The notes: generated from the sequence alone by a model not told the origin. A DNA stretch of 64,000 nt from Saccharopolyspora oryzae (GCF_027853915.1 NZ_JAQGLA010000003.1:124001-188000); one strand, 5' to 3'; positions 48,532 through 57,977 are shown, counted from the first letter of the stretch. Made by a program: numbers and translations.

Positions 48532-50094
48532 TCACGTGGTTTCGAAGGTGGCCATCATGCCCATGTCCTCGTGCTCGGCGTTGTGGCAGTGGAAGACGTA
48601 GCGGCCGCGGTAGTGCTCGAAGCGGGTGATGACCTCCACCGCTTCGCCGGGTTGCAGGTCGACGGTGTCCTTCCAGCCAGCGTCGAGCGGGTGCGGTTCG
48701 CGGTTGCCGCGGGAGAGGACCTGGAAGTGGGCCAGGTGCAGGTGGATCGGGTGGTGCAGGTCCGCGACGAAGCGCCAGATCTCGACGTCGCCGAGGCGCG
48801 GGCGGGCCGCGACGTAGCCCGTGTCGAAGGGGCGGCCGCCGATCAGCCAGCCGCGCCGATCGCCGTGGCGGCCGCTGCGGAAGGCGAAATCCCTGGTCAC
48901 CACGGCTTGTTCGCGGCGCAGCGGTTCCACTTCGGACAGTCGGGGCGGGATGGCGGAGTCGTCGGGTTCGCGGCGGGTCACGCGGAACCGCATCACCTGC
49001 GCGGTCGAACCGGTGCCCAGGCGGTTCACCAGGGTGACCTCGGTGCCGACCGGGTAGCGGCCGAAGTCGACGATCACGTCATGGCGCTCCGCTGAGGCCA
49101 GCGCGATGCTGTCGTGCGCGACGGGGGATGCCAGCAGGCCGCCGTCCGAGCCGATCTGCACGAACGCCGGGCCGTCCGGCGGTGGTGGGTCCAGCGCGAG
49201 TTCGTAGCGGCGGGCGTTGGAAGCGTTGAGGACGCGCAACCGGTGCCGGGTCGCGGAAACCTCGTGCACCGGCCACGGCACGCCGTTGACCAGGACGACG
49301 TCGCCGAGGACACCGGCCGCGTACGCGTCGGTCACGCCGGGGACGGTCGTCAGCGACGGGTCCAGCGAGGGGTAGTCGAACGATCCGTCCGCGGCGAACG
49401 CGCGGTCGGTGATCAGCAGCGGGATCTCGCGTTCGCCGCGCGGCAGCGGGAGGGCGTCCTCCTCGTCGTCGCGGACGACGTGCAGCCCGGCCAACCCCCG
49501 GTACACGGCCGGGCCGGTGAAGTCCATCCGGTGGTCGTGGTACCAGAGCAGCGCGGCGCGCTGGTCCAGCGGGTAGATGTACTCGCGGCTGCCTCGCGCG
49601 ATGCTGGCCCGCGGGTCGTGCATGCCGTGGTGGCCGTGATCCCAGCCGCGCGTCGGCAGGACGAGGTCGGTCGGATACCCGTCGGACTCCGGTGGGGTGC
49701 GGCCGCCGTGCAGGTGGGCGACGGTCGGCACCGGGAGCTCGTTGCGGTGGCGGATGATCGCGGTGCGGCCGCGCCGCGATTCGACGGTGCGGCCGGGGAA
49801 GATGCCTTCGTAGCCCCAGATCGGGGTGCGCAGTCCGGGCAGGATCTCCGCCATCGCCTCGCGCGCGGTGATCTCGTAGCGGTCGGCGAAGTCGTCCTGC
49901 GCAACGGGTTCCAGCACGGGCGGGATCGCCAGCGGGAGCTGGAAGGGAGCGGGCAGGGGGACCGCGCTGCGCAGCACTGCGCCGGTCGAGGTGTGCTGGG
50001 CCAGCAGTCGTGGGCCGCCCAACCCCGCCGCCAGCACGATTCCGGCGCCGCCGGCCAGACCGAGGAACCGCCGGCGCCCCATCGCGGTGCTCAT
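48532..50094 (-). CDS. Multicopper oxidase (CotA/bilirubin-oxidase-like), Tat-exported
   Basis: The 520-residue enzyme has a twin-arginine signal (GRRRFLGLAGG) and all four copper motifs: HLHG, WYHDH, HPIHLHLAHF and HCHNAEHEDMGMM (type 1 axial Met). It should oxidise phenols, bilirubin-like compounds or metals and reduce oxygen outside the membrane. The start overlaps the stop of the membrane protein gene at 50091-50094 (ATGA). Confidence 0.94.
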   Translation of the reverse strand: MSTAMGRRRFLGLAGGAGIVLAAGLGGPRLLAQHTSTGAVLRSAVPLPAPFQLPLAIPPVLEPVAQDDFADRYEITAREAMAEILPGLRTPIWGYEGIFPGRTVESRRGRTAIIRHRNELPVPTVAHLHGGRTPPESDGYPTDLVLPTRGWDHGHHGMHDPRASIARGSREYIYPLDQRAALLWYHDHRMDFTGPAVYRGLAGLHVVRDDEEDALPLPRGEREIPLLITDRAFAADGSFDYPSLDPSLTTVPGVTDAYAAGVLGDVVLVNGVPWPVHEVSATRHRLRVLNASNARRYELALDPPPPDGPAFVQIGSDGGLLASPVAHDSIALASAERHDVIVDFGRYPVGTEVTLVNRLGTGSTAQVMRFRVTRREPDDSAIPPRLSEVEPLRREQAVVTRDFAFRSGRHGDRRGWLIGGRPFDTGYVAARPRLGDVEIWRFVADLHHPIHLHLAHFQVLSRGNREPHPLDAGWKDTVDLQPGEAVEVITRFEHYRGRYVFHCHNAEHEDMGMMATFETT

Positions 50095-50522
50095 CGCGCG
50101 ACCTCCGGAGCGCCCAGCGCGCTCGGTCGCCAGAGCGCGACCAGCGAGACCGTGCTCAGGGCGATCAGTGCGACGCCGAGCGGAAAGTGCACGCCCAGGG
50201 CGCCGAGCAGCCCCGCGAAGTACTGGCCGGTTTCGCCGAGGACGATCAGCGCGGCCGCCGCGCTGGGCCAGCGGGGGCCGCGCCGGGCCCAGAGGACGAG
50301 GGCGGCCGCCAGCTGCGCCAGTCCGAGGTAGTAGACGACGTCCGCGCCCACCGCGTGGACGTGCAGCATGTCGTAGTCGCCGCTGAGCAGCACACCCGCG
50401 AACACCGGTTGCCCGAAGATCGCGATCGCGTGCGCCGAGGCGATGGCGCGGAGGGTCAGCAGCACCGGACGTGCCCGGTTGCGCTCGGATTTGGCCGTTC
50501 CGGCCGAAGTGGACGGTCCCAT
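50091..50522 (-). CDS. Four-helix membrane protein next to the multicopper oxidase
   Basis: The 143-residue integral membrane protein has four predicted helices and no recognised family motif; histidines occur at HAIAIF and DYDMLHVHAVG. It is translationally coupled to the multicopper oxidase gene, so it may take part in copper supply, electron transfer or membrane docking (inference only). Confidence 0.75.
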   Translation of the reverse strand: MGPSTSAGTAKSERNRARPVLLTLRAIASAHAIAIFGQPVFAGVLLSGDYDMLHVHAVGADVVYYLGLAQLAAALVLWARRGPRWPSAAAALIVLGETGQYFAGLLGALGVHFPLGVALIALSTVSLVALWRPSALGAPEVAR

Positions 50523-50608
50523 CGTCGCTTCCTGGTGATCAGAGGATCTTGACCACGACGTTAGGGACGGATTCCGATACCTTCCAAGACCAATTCTGCG
50601 ATGAATTC

Positions 50609-50624
50609 ATGCCCCATGGGGCAT
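50609..50624. promoter_or_regulatory. 16-bp palindrome before the LysR gene
   Basis: ATGCCCCATGGGGCAT is a perfect palindrome ten bases before the LysR start (50634) and in the divergent region toward the membrane protein/oxidase operon. It is a candidate autoregulatory site, though it is not an obvious T-N11-A box. Confidence 0.45.
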
Positions 50625-50633
50625 CATGGGTGT

Positions 50634-51518
50634 ATGGACCTGCTGCCGCTGCGCTACTTCCAGGCGGTCGCCCGCCACGAGCACATCAGCCGGGCCGCCG
50701 CCGAGCTGCGGGTGTCCCAGCCGTCGCTGTCGCGGACGATCGCGCGGCTGGAGAAGGAGCTCGGTGTGCCGCTGTTCGACCGGCAGGGCCGCCAGATCCG
50801 GTTGAACCGCTTCGGTTCGGCGTTCCTCACCCGGGTGGATCGGGCGCTGGCCGAGCTCGACGACGGCCGGCAGGAGCTCTCGGACGCGGTCGGCCTGGTG
50901 CGCGGCAGCGTCGCGGTGGCGACGGAGACGCTGCTGACCTTGTCGGGTGCCCTGGTCGGATTCCGCGCCGAGCACCCCGACGTCGACGTGCGGCTGTACC
51001 AGTCGTCGGCCACGGCGATGCTCCAGCGGCTGCGCCGCGGCGAGGTGGACCTCTGCCTGTCCTCGCAGCCGGTCGACGATCCGGCGCTGGAGACGGCCGA
51101 GGTCCTGCGCGAGGAGGTGCTGCTGGCGGTGCCGCGCGAGCACCCGCTGGCGTCGCGGACCAGCGTCGGCATCGCCGAGATCGCCGAGGAACCGTTCATC
51201 ACCACCAGCGGCGACTTCTGGCAGCGGGAGCTGACCGACCGCTTGTTCGCGGCCGTCGGCCGGCGCGCCAACATCGTCTGCGAGAGCGACGAACCGGCGG
51301 CGAGCGCGTTCCTGGTGAGCCTCGGACTGGGTGTGGGGCTCGTCCCGGAGATGGCGAGCAGGTACGACGTGGCCCCCTTGGTGTTCCTGCACGTCGACGC
51401 ACCGGGCTGCGAGCGCGTGCTGTCCTACGTGTGGCGCCGCGACGCCTATTCCTCGGCTGCGGCGCGCCGCTTCCGCGAGCACACCACTGAAACCCTCCGC
51501 CGAGAAGCGCGGAGCTGA
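50634..51518 (+). CDS. LysR-type transcriptional regulator
   Basis: The 294-residue protein has a LysR HTH (FQAVARHEHISRAAAELRVSQPSLSRTIARLE) and a substrate-binding domain. It diverges from the multicopper oxidase operon. I chose ATG 50634; an ATG at 50601 would add eleven residues spanning the palindrome. Confidence 0.92.
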   Translation: MDLLPLRYFQAVARHEHISRAAAELRVSQPSLSRTIARLEKELGVPLFDRQGRQIRLNRFGSAFLTRVDRALAELDDGRQELSDAVGLVRGSVAVATETLLTLSGALVGFRAEHPDVDVRLYQSSATAMLQRLRRGEVDLCLSSQPVDDPALETAEVLREEVLLAVPREHPLASRTSVGIAEIAEEPFITTSGDFWQRELTDRLFAAVGRRANIVCESDEPAASAFLVSLGLGVGLVPEMASRYDVAPLVFLHVDAPGCERVLSYVWRRDAYSSAAARRFREHTTETLRREARS

Positions 51519-51520
51519 CC

Positions 51521-51537
51521 GCCGCGGGACCGGCGGT
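51521..51537. terminator. Weak hairpin between convergent genes
   Basis: CCGCC and GGCGG arms after the LysR stop. Short; only a possible terminator. Confidence 0.3.
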
Positions 51538-51607
51538 GGGCGAACGGACCGTTCGCTTCGACGGAGGAGGTGGAGGCTCCGCCCCTTCCAATGTCCGGAG
51601 TGGACTG

Positions 51608-52252
51608 TCAACGCGGGGGTGCGGCGTGCTCCAGGTCGTCGATGCTGCCGGACATGATGGTGCGGATGTGCTCGGTGATGTGCTGGAGCGGCCAGTCCCA
51701 CCAGGTCAGGGCGAGGAGGCGGTCGACGTCCGCATCGGAGTAGCGGCGGCGGATGAGCTTGGCGGGGTTGCCGCCGACGATGCCGTAGTCGGGGACGTCG
51801 TCGACCACGACCGCTCCGGACGCGATGATCGCCCCGTGGCCGATCCGGACGCCGGGCATCACCGTGGACCGGTAGCCGAACCAGACGTCGTTGCCCACCA
51901 CGGTGTCGCCTCGTCCGGGCAGGCCGGCGATGAGGTCGAAGTGCTCGCTCCAGGAGCCGCCCATGATCGGGAACGGGAACGTGGACGGGCCGTCCATGCG
52001 GTGGTTGGCGCCGTTCATGATGAACCGCACGCCCTCTCCCAGCGCGCAGAACTTCCCGATCACCAGCTTCTCCGGCCCGTAGTGGTAGAGCACGTTGCGG
52101 GTTTCGAAGGCGGTCGGATCCTCCGGATCGTCGTAGTAGGAGAACTCCCCGACCTCGATCAGCGGCGAGGTGATCAACGGCTTCAGCAGCACCACCCGGG
52201 GTTGTCCGGGCATTGGATGCACCACGGTCGGGTCGGCCGGTGCGGTTGACAT
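51608..52252 (-). CDS. Vat/CatB-type xenobiotic acetyltransferase (hexapeptide repeat)
   Basis: The 214-residue left-handed beta-helix acyltransferase has LVIGKFCALGEGVRFIMNGANHRM, WFGYRSTVMPGVRIGHGAIIASGAVV and YGIVGGNPAKLIRRRY. This is the signature of streptogramin A and chloramphenicol acetyltransferases (VatD/CatB), with the catalytic histidine in GANHRM. Divergent from a TetR gene, it may be an inducible drug-inactivating enzyme, or an uncharacterised homologue with another substrate. Confidence 0.88.
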   Translation of the reverse strand: MSTAPADPTVVHPMPGQPRVVLLKPLITSPLIEVGEFSYYDDPEDPTAFETRNVLYHYGPEKLVIGKFCALGEGVRFIMNGANHRMDGPSTFPFPIMGGSWSEHFDLIAGLPGRGDTVVGNDVWFGYRSTVMPGVRIGHGAIIASGAVVVDDVPDYGIVGGNPAKLIRRRYSDADVDRLLALTWWDWPLQHITEHIRTIMSGSIDDLEHAAPPR

Positions 52253-52334
52253 CGCTGATCCTCCGTTATTGCGACAAGTGTTACTTTAAGAGCCTCCCAT
52301 GGCACCGCCGCGTCGAGCAACGGAATTACCAGCG

Positions 52335-52934
52335 ATGACTTCTCCAGAACCTCGCCGCCGCCCGGGCGGCCGAACCGCACGCATCCGCCAGCAGGTGCTC
52401 GACGCGGTCCTCGCGGAGCTCGGCGAGCACGGTTATGACGGGCTCGCGGTGGAAACCGTCGCCGCCCGGGCTGGCGTGCACCGCGCGACGGTGTACCGGC
52501 GCTGGGGCGACGTCGGCGGCCTGCTCGCAGACGTCCTGGACGCGGCTGGCGACGACGACTGGCAGCCCCCGGACACCGGTTCCCTGCACGGGGACCTGGC
52601 AGCGCTCAACCAGGAGATCCACGACGCGCTGGTCGCGGAGCCGCCGGTCGTGGCGGCCCTGATCGCCGCCTCGTTCCGCTCCGAGAAGGCCGAACTCGCC
52701 CAGCGGCGGCTCTGGGAGGGGCGGTACGCGCGCTGCGAGACCATCGTCAGCCGGGCTGTCCAGCGCGCCGAGGTCCCGCCGGGCACTGACGCGCAGCGAC
52801 TGCTCATCGCGGCCACCGCGCCCGTGTACCACCAGTTGCTGCTGCTCCGCACGCCACCTGACCCGGCCCTGCCGGACCAGGCGGCCAGGACCGCCGTCCT
52901 CGCTGCGTCCGCCGGGGCCTTCGCCGGTGCTTGA
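52335..52934 (+). CDS. TetR-family regulator, divergent from the acetyltransferase
   Basis: The 199-residue protein has a TetR domain (TARIRQQVLDAVLAELGEHGYDGLAVETVAARAGVHRATVYRRWG) and a TetR_C-like helical domain with GTDAQRLLIAATAPVYHQLLL. I chose ATG 52335; ATG 52299 would add twelve residues. The short divergent gap to the acetyltransferase suggests it represses both. Confidence 0.88.
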   Translation: MTSPEPRRRPGGRTARIRQQVLDAVLAELGEHGYDGLAVETVAARAGVHRATVYRRWGDVGGLLADVLDAAGDDDWQPPDTGSLHGDLAALNQEIHDALVAEPPVVAALIAASFRSEKAELAQRRLWEGRYARCETIVSRAVQRAEVPPGTDAQRLLIAATAPVYHQLLLLRTPPDPALPDQAARTAVLAASAGAFAGA

Positions 52935-53042
52935 CGAGTCCTTCGATTGCTGGGCAGGGGTTTTCGGAGCCGTGTGACAGGTCGGCGTGAACGGGGTTAA
53001 CTGGGTAGCAGGGGTCACAACTGCCTAGCGCGGAGGAATCCG

Positions 53043-54269
53043 ATGCCGTCCACCGAGGTGCACGCCGAAGTTCCCGTTTTCGACTCCGCCTTCGTGCAGG
53101 ACCTGCACGCGCGGTACGCCGAGATCCGCGACGCCACGCCGGTCCAGCGGATGGTCACGCCGAGCGGCCTGCCGGTCTGGGTGATCACCAGGTACGCCGA
53201 TGCGCGCGCCGCGCTGGCGGATCCGCGGCTGAGCAAGGAGTCCGCGCGCATCCGCGAGGTGATCACCGCGAACCTGCCGCCGGGCGCGGACCACCGGATG
53301 TTCGGCAACGAGCTGTCCGCGCACATGCTCAACATGGATCCGCCGGACCACACCCGGCTGCGCAAGCTGGTGGTCAAGGCCTTCACCAGCCGCCGGGTGG
53401 AAGCGCTGCGGCCGCGGGTCGAGGAGATCACCGACCGGTTGCTCGACGAGATGGCCGGGCAGTCCGAAGTGGACTTGTTGGACTCCTTCGCGTTCCCGCT
53501 GCCGATCCAGGTCATCTCCGAGCTGGTCGGTGTCGACGAGAGCCGCCGGGACGACTTCCGGGCCTGGACGAACACCCTGCTGGACGCCTCCGACCGCGGA
53601 GCGGCGGAGGACGCCGCGATGGCGATGGGCCAGTACCTCACCGAGCTCATCGAGCTCAAACGCCGCGAGCCCGGCGACGACCTGCTCACCGCGCTGGTCG
53701 ACGCCACCGACAACGAGGACCGGCTCAGCGACGGCGAACTGATCGCGATGGTGTTCCTGCTGCTGGTGGCCGGGCACGAGACGACGGTCAACCTGATCGG
53801 CAACGGCGTGCTGCACCTGCTGCGCCACCCCGACCAGTGGGCGGCGCTGCGGGAGGACCCGGACCTGGTGGCCGGCGCGGTGGAGGAGATGCTGCGCTTC
53901 GACGGGCCGGTGATGCACGGGACGTTCCGCTTCACCGCGGAGGCGGTGCCGGTCGGCGACGTGGAGATCCCGGCCGGGCAGATCGTGTGGGTCGGGCTGG
54001 CGGCGGCCAACCGCGACCCGGAGCAGTTCCCCGACTCGGAGCGGTTCGACATCACCCGCGACGCGCACGGGCACCTGGCCTTCGGCCACGGGATCCACTT
54101 CTGCCTCGGAGCCCAGCTCGCCCGCCTGGAGGGGCAGACCGCGCTGCGCAAGCTCGTCGAGCGGTTCCCGGACCTCAGCCCCGCCGGACCGCTGGACGGT
54201 GCGGAATGGCGCTTCAGCACGCTGATCCACGGCCTCCGGGCGCTCCCCGTCCACCCCGGCGGGCGCTGA
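53043..54269 (+). CDS. Cytochrome P450 (CYP107-like)
   Basis: The 408-residue monooxygenase has the I-helix LLVAGHETT, the ExxR motif in VEEMLRF, and the heme-binding loop FGHGIHFCLGAQLARLE with the axial cysteine. Class I bacterial type; no ferredoxin gene is adjacent, so electron partners are encoded elsewhere. The ATG at 53043 follows GGAGGA. Substrate unknown. Confidence 0.95.
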   Translation: MPSTEVHAEVPVFDSAFVQDLHARYAEIRDATPVQRMVTPSGLPVWVITRYADARAALADPRLSKESARIREVITANLPPGADHRMFGNELSAHMLNMDPPDHTRLRKLVVKAFTSRRVEALRPRVEEITDRLLDEMAGQSEVDLLDSFAFPLPIQVISELVGVDESRRDDFRAWTNTLLDASDRGAAEDAAMAMGQYLTELIELKRREPGDDLLTALVDATDNEDRLSDGELIAMVFLLLVAGHETTVNLIGNGVLHLLRHPDQWAALREDPDLVAGAVEEMLRFDGPVMHGTFRFTAEAVPVGDVEIPAGQIVWVGLAAANRDPEQFPDSERFDITRDAHGHLAFGHGIHFCLGAQLARLEGQTALRKLVERFPDLSPAGPLDGAEWRFSTLIHGLRALPVHPGGR

Positions 54270-54353
54270 CCCGGTTCCGGGGGTGCCAATTTCGTACGAA
54301 AGTGACCATCACCTGGGGTGCTCGATCCAGGCGACGACGTGGTGGCGCGACTT

Positions 54354-55853
54354 CTAGTCCGGTTCGCCGTGCTCGCCGAACCAGTGGGCGAGCTTGCCGC
54401 GGCGGCTCACCGCGCGCAGCCGTCGCTCGGCGGCGGCCCGGTGCTCCACGGTGGTGACGACGAGCAGCTCGTCGCCGATCTCCAGGTAGCTGTCCGGGAG
54501 CGGGACGAAGGCCCGGCCACCCCGCACGACCAGCGGGACCACCGCGGGCTCCGGCAAGCGGAGCTCGACGATGGTCGTGTGGTGCAGCCGGGATCCGGGC
54601 GGCACGGTCATCGTCAGCAACTCGGCGTGGGCGACGTTGAGCGGCACCGAGTCGAGCTGGATCTCGCGGGGCGCCTCGCGCGGGATGATGCCCAGCAGCC
54701 GGGCCAGCGGGCGCAGGCTCGGGGCCTGCACCAGGGTGAACGCGACGACCAGCACGAACACGATGTCCAGCACCCGCTGGCTGCCCGGCACGCCCTGCAC
54801 GATCGGGAACGTCGCCAGCACGATCGGCACCGCACCGCGCAGGCCCGCCCAGGACAGGAACACCTGTTCCCGCCACGGCACGTGGAAGCCCACCAGCGGC
54901 AGCACCACCGACACCGGGCGGGCGACCAGCAGCAGGACCAGGCCGATGACCAGCGCGGGCAGCACTTCGCCGGGCAGCTCGCTCGGCGTCACCAGCAGGC
55001 CGAGCAGCACGAACAGCCCGATCTGCGCGATCCAGCCGAGTCCTTCGGCGAAGGAGCGGGTGGCCGAGCGGTGCGGCAGCCGCCCGGTGTTGCCCAGCGC
55101 CAAGCCGGACAGGTAGGCGGCGAGGAACCCGCTGGCCTCCGCGGCGCCACCGGCGGCGAAGGCGATCACGCAGAGCCCGAACGTCGCCACCGGGTACAGC
55201 CCGGCGGCCGGCAGCGCCAAGCGCGGCAGCACCTTCGCCCCGCCCACGCCGATGGCCAGCCCGATCGCCGCTCCGATGGTCAGCTGGTAGAGCAGGTCGA
55301 CCGTGATCTCCAGCGGCGAGACCTCCAGCGGGACGGTGCTGAACAGCAGCACGAAGATCACGGTCGGCGCGTCGTTGAACCCGGATTCGGCCTCCAGCAA
55401 CCCGGCGAGCCGCTTGGGCAGCGGCAGTACCCGGAGCACGGAGAACACCGCTGCCGCGTCCGTGGACGACACGATGGCCCCCACCAGCAGCGACAGCTGC
55501 CAGTCGATGCCCAGCAGCAGGTGCGCGCCCAGGGCCGTGACCACCAGGCTGATGCCGACGCCGATCGTGGCGAGCATGGTGGCGGGCGCGAGTAATCGCC
55601 GGATGTCGGACCAGCGGGTGGACAGACCACCTTCGATGAGGATGATGGCCAGCGCCGCCGTGCCCAGGTTCTGCGCGATCTGGGCGTCGTGGAACTTGAT
55701 GCCCAGCACGTCCTCGCCGAGCACCACGCCCAGCCCGAGGTAGATCAGCAGGCTGGGCAGCCCGAGCCGGGAGGCGAGGAGCGCGGCCACCGCACCGGCC
55801 AGGAGCACGAGTCCACCGACGAGCAGCACCAGGTACAACTGCTGCAGACTCAT
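54354..55853 (-). CDS. CPA1 potassium/proton antiporter with RCK_C (TrkA_C) domain
   Basis: The 499-residue protein has twelve to thirteen helices (residues 1-390) with GAIVSSTDAAAVFSVL and FNDAPTVIFV (the exchange aspartate region). A C-terminal cytosolic TrkA_C-like domain (about 400-480) follows. It resembles NhaP2/CvrA. I chose the ATG at 55853; an extra 40 codons are open upstream. No operon partner. Confidence 0.88.
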   Translation of the reverse strand: MSLQQLYLVLLVGGLVLLAGAVAALLASRLGLPSLLIYLGLGVVLGEDVLGIKFHDAQIAQNLGTAALAIILIEGGLSTRWSDIRRLLAPATMLATIGVGISLVVTALGAHLLLGIDWQLSLLVGAIVSSTDAAAVFSVLRVLPLPKRLAGLLEAESGFNDAPTVIFVLLFSTVPLEVSPLEITVDLLYQLTIGAAIGLAIGVGGAKVLPRLALPAAGLYPVATFGLCVIAFAAGGAAEASGFLAAYLSGLALGNTGRLPHRSATRSFAEGLGWIAQIGLFVLLGLLVTPSELPGEVLPALVIGLVLLLVARPVSVVLPLVGFHVPWREQVFLSWAGLRGAVPIVLATFPIVQGVPGSQRVLDIVFVLVVAFTLVQAPSLRPLARLLGIIPREAPREIQLDSVPLNVAHAELLTMTVPPGSRLHHTTIVELRLPEPAVVPLVVRGGRAFVPLPDSYLEIGDELLVVTTVEHRAAAERRLRAVSRRGKLAHWFGEHGEPD

Positions 55854-56154
55854 CGCATCCCCGCTCGACCGCCTACTCCGATCGAACCAGTACAACAACA
55901 TCGACCGGGTTGCGCGGCCCAGGACGACTCGCGAGTCGCGGTGGCGGCGCCAGCCGACGGCCTTTTGTTGCACCGCTGTTATCCAGCGGGTTCGTGCACC
56001 ACCTCCGCGACCTGTGACGCGCTGTCGCGTGGTCGGACGAGTCGTGAGCGGCGGTGGTTGCTCTTACGGCCATCGCCGCTCACGATGGATCTCCACTGTG
56101 GACCTCGTTCTCGAGGAGGAGGTCCGGGGGCCTTCGGGTGGATAAGTTGGCGCA
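55854..56154. other. Spacer between divergent antiporter and sensor kinase
   Basis: About 300 bp; the only clear structure is the hairpin 56042-56087. It should hold the two promoters. No gene is supported. Confidence 0.6.
56042..56087. other. Hairpin TCGTGAGCGGCGG...CCGCTCACGA type
   Basis: TCGTGAGCGGCGGTGG and CCATCGCCGCTCACGA are complementary with one mismatch. The sequence core matches the terminator 21675-21720. No gene ends here, so its role is unclear. Confidence 0.65.
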
Positions 56155-57333
56155 GTGCGGACTGCAACGAATCGGCTGGTCGTCGACGGCCCGGTAGCCG
56201 TGCTCTGCGGGGCGGTCGGGGCCGCGGTGTCGTTGAGCGCCGTGGCCGGCGCGAGCCTTCCGGAGTGGGTGGCGCTGGTCGCGATCCTGGTCGGGCTCAC
56301 CGCGTGCCTGGGCGTGCGCCGCGTCTGGCCGACGGCGGCGTTCGTCGTCGGCTCGGCGCTCATGCTGGTGCTGGTCGCGCTGCCGAACGTCGGCGACCAG
56401 GGCATTCCGCCGATCCTGCTGCCGTTCTCGCTGATCCACCCGGTGCTGCTGCACGCGGTCGTCGCGCACACCGAGCGCTCCGCGCTGCCGGTCGCCTGCG
56501 GTCTGCTCGGTGCCGCGATCGCGGTGGTGCGCGGGGTGATCGGCTTCCCGGTCGATCCGCTGGGCACGGCCGGGGTGCTGGCCGCTGCGGCGTTCGGGTC
56601 CGTGCTCGCGGCTTGGGCGCTCGGGCGCTACTCGCGGATCAGCGTCGCCTACGTGCGGTCCCTCGAGGAGCGGGCCGCCCAGGCCGAGCTGTTGCGCGAG
56701 CAGCAGGTGCGCGAGGCCATCGCCGCGGAACGCCGGTTGATCGCCCGCGAGATCCACGACGTGGCCGCGCATTCCCTCGCGGTCGTGCTGGCCCAGGCCG
56801 ACACCGCACGACTGGTCTTCGACCGCGATCGGGACAAGGCGCGGGAGATGATCGGCACGGCGGTGGAGGTGGGGCGGCAGGCGATGGGGGAGTTGCGCAG
56901 CATGCTCGGCGTCCTGCGCACCGGTGACGAGACCGCGCCGGCAGGCCAGGACCTCGCCGAACTGGTCGAGACGTTCCGACGAGCCGGCGCCGATGTCGAG
57001 CTGGTGGACGAGGGCGAGCCGCAGGAGATCGACACCGCGCAGCGGCACGCCGTCTACCGGATCGTGCAGGAGTCGGTGACCAACGCGCTCAAGCACGTCG
57101 GGCCGGACGTGCGCTGCCGGATCGTGCTGGACTGGACGCGGGAGCGGCTCACCGTGACCGTCGCGGACGACGGTCCGGGCACCTCGGCGGACCTGACCGC
57201 CGCCGGCGGGTTCGGCATCGTGGGGATGGCCGAGCGGATGCGGCAGATCGGAGGCGATTTCGAAGTGCGCAGCGCACCGGGTGCGGGAACCGAGGTGCGG
57301 GCCGGGTTCGGCCTGCTGGAGGTGCCGCGATGA
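56155..57333 (+). CDS. Sensor histidine kinase, NarL/LiaS-type (HisKA_3)
   Basis: The 392-residue kinase has four to five membrane helices (about residues 15-165), HisKA_3 with the phosphorylated histidine in REIHDVAAHSLAVV, and an HATPase domain with ESVTNALKH, DDGPG and GFGIVGMAERM. The start is GTG at 56155. Its stop overlaps the response regulator (57330-57333). Confidence 0.93.
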   Translation: MRTATNRLVVDGPVAVLCGAVGAAVSLSAVAGASLPEWVALVAILVGLTACLGVRRVWPTAAFVVGSALMLVLVALPNVGDQGIPPILLPFSLIHPVLLHAVVAHTERSALPVACGLLGAAIAVVRGVIGFPVDPLGTAGVLAAAAFGSVLAAWALGRYSRISVAYVRSLEERAAQAELLREQQVREAIAAERRLIAREIHDVAAHSLAVVLAQADTARLVFDRDRDKAREMIGTAVEVGRQAMGELRSMLGVLRTGDETAPAGQDLAELVETFRRAGADVELVDEGEPQEIDTAQRHAVYRIVQESVTNALKHVGPDVRCRIVLDWTRERLTVTVADDGPGTSADLTAAGGFGIVGMAERMRQIGGDFEVRSAPGAGTEVRAGFGLLEVPR

Positions 57334-57977
57334 CGATCCGCGTGGTGGTCGCCGACGACCAGCAGCTCATCCGCTCCGCGCTGACCACCGTGCTCGGGCT
57401 GCACGACGACCTGACCTGCGTCGCCGAGGTCTCCACCGGGCGGGAAGCGCTGGCGGTGTGCCGGGCGAGCCGGGTCGACGTGGTGCTGATGGACATCCGG
57501 ATGCCGGACCTGGACGGCATCGCCGCGACCGAGCTGATCACCGCCGAGCTGCCGGGCACCCGGGTGCTGGTGCTGACCACCTTCGACCTCGACGAGAACC
57601 TGTTCGCCGCGCTGCGGGCCGGGGCCAGCGGTTTCCTGACCAAGGACACGCCGGGCGAGGAGGTCGTGGCCGCGGTGCGGACCGTTCACGAGGGGCATTC
57701 GATCGTCTCCCCGCGCGCCACCCGCAGCCTGCTGGAGCTGGCCCGCACGTCCGCGCCGCAGCCGCCGGAACCCGGCTGGGAGGCGCTGACCGGGCGCGAA
57801 CGCGACGTGCTCGTGGAGCTGGCGCGCGGCTCCTCCAACGTCGAGATCGGCGCTGCCCTGCACCTGGCGGAGACCACGGTGAAGACGCACGTGGGCAGCA
57901 TCCTGCGCAAGCTCGGCGTCCGGGACCGCCTGCACGCGGTGATCTGGGCCTACGAGAACGGGGTCGTGCGGAGCTGA
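57330..57977 (+). CDS. NarL/FixJ-family response regulator
   Basis: The 215-residue protein has a receiver domain with the phospho-acceptor aspartate in VLMDIRMPDLDG and a LuxR HTH (LTGRERDVLVELARGSSNVEIGAALHLAETTVKTHVGSIL). It pairs with the upstream kinase (ATGA overlap). Confidence 0.95.
   Translation: MTIRVVVADDQQLIRSALTTVLGLHDDLTCVAEVSTGREALAVCRASRVDVVLMDIRMPDLDGIAATELITAELPGTRVLVLTTFDLDENLFAALRAGASGFLTKDTPGEEVVAAVRTVHEGHSIVSPRATRSLLELARTSAPQPPEPGWEALTGRERDVLVELARGSSNVEIGAALHLAETTVKTHVGSILRKLGVRDRLHAVIWAYENGVVRS

Noticed and set aside
54290..54301. TTTCGTACGAAA palindrome after the P450 gene
   Set aside because: Short, single, and not part of the dispersed palindrome family; no basis for a function.
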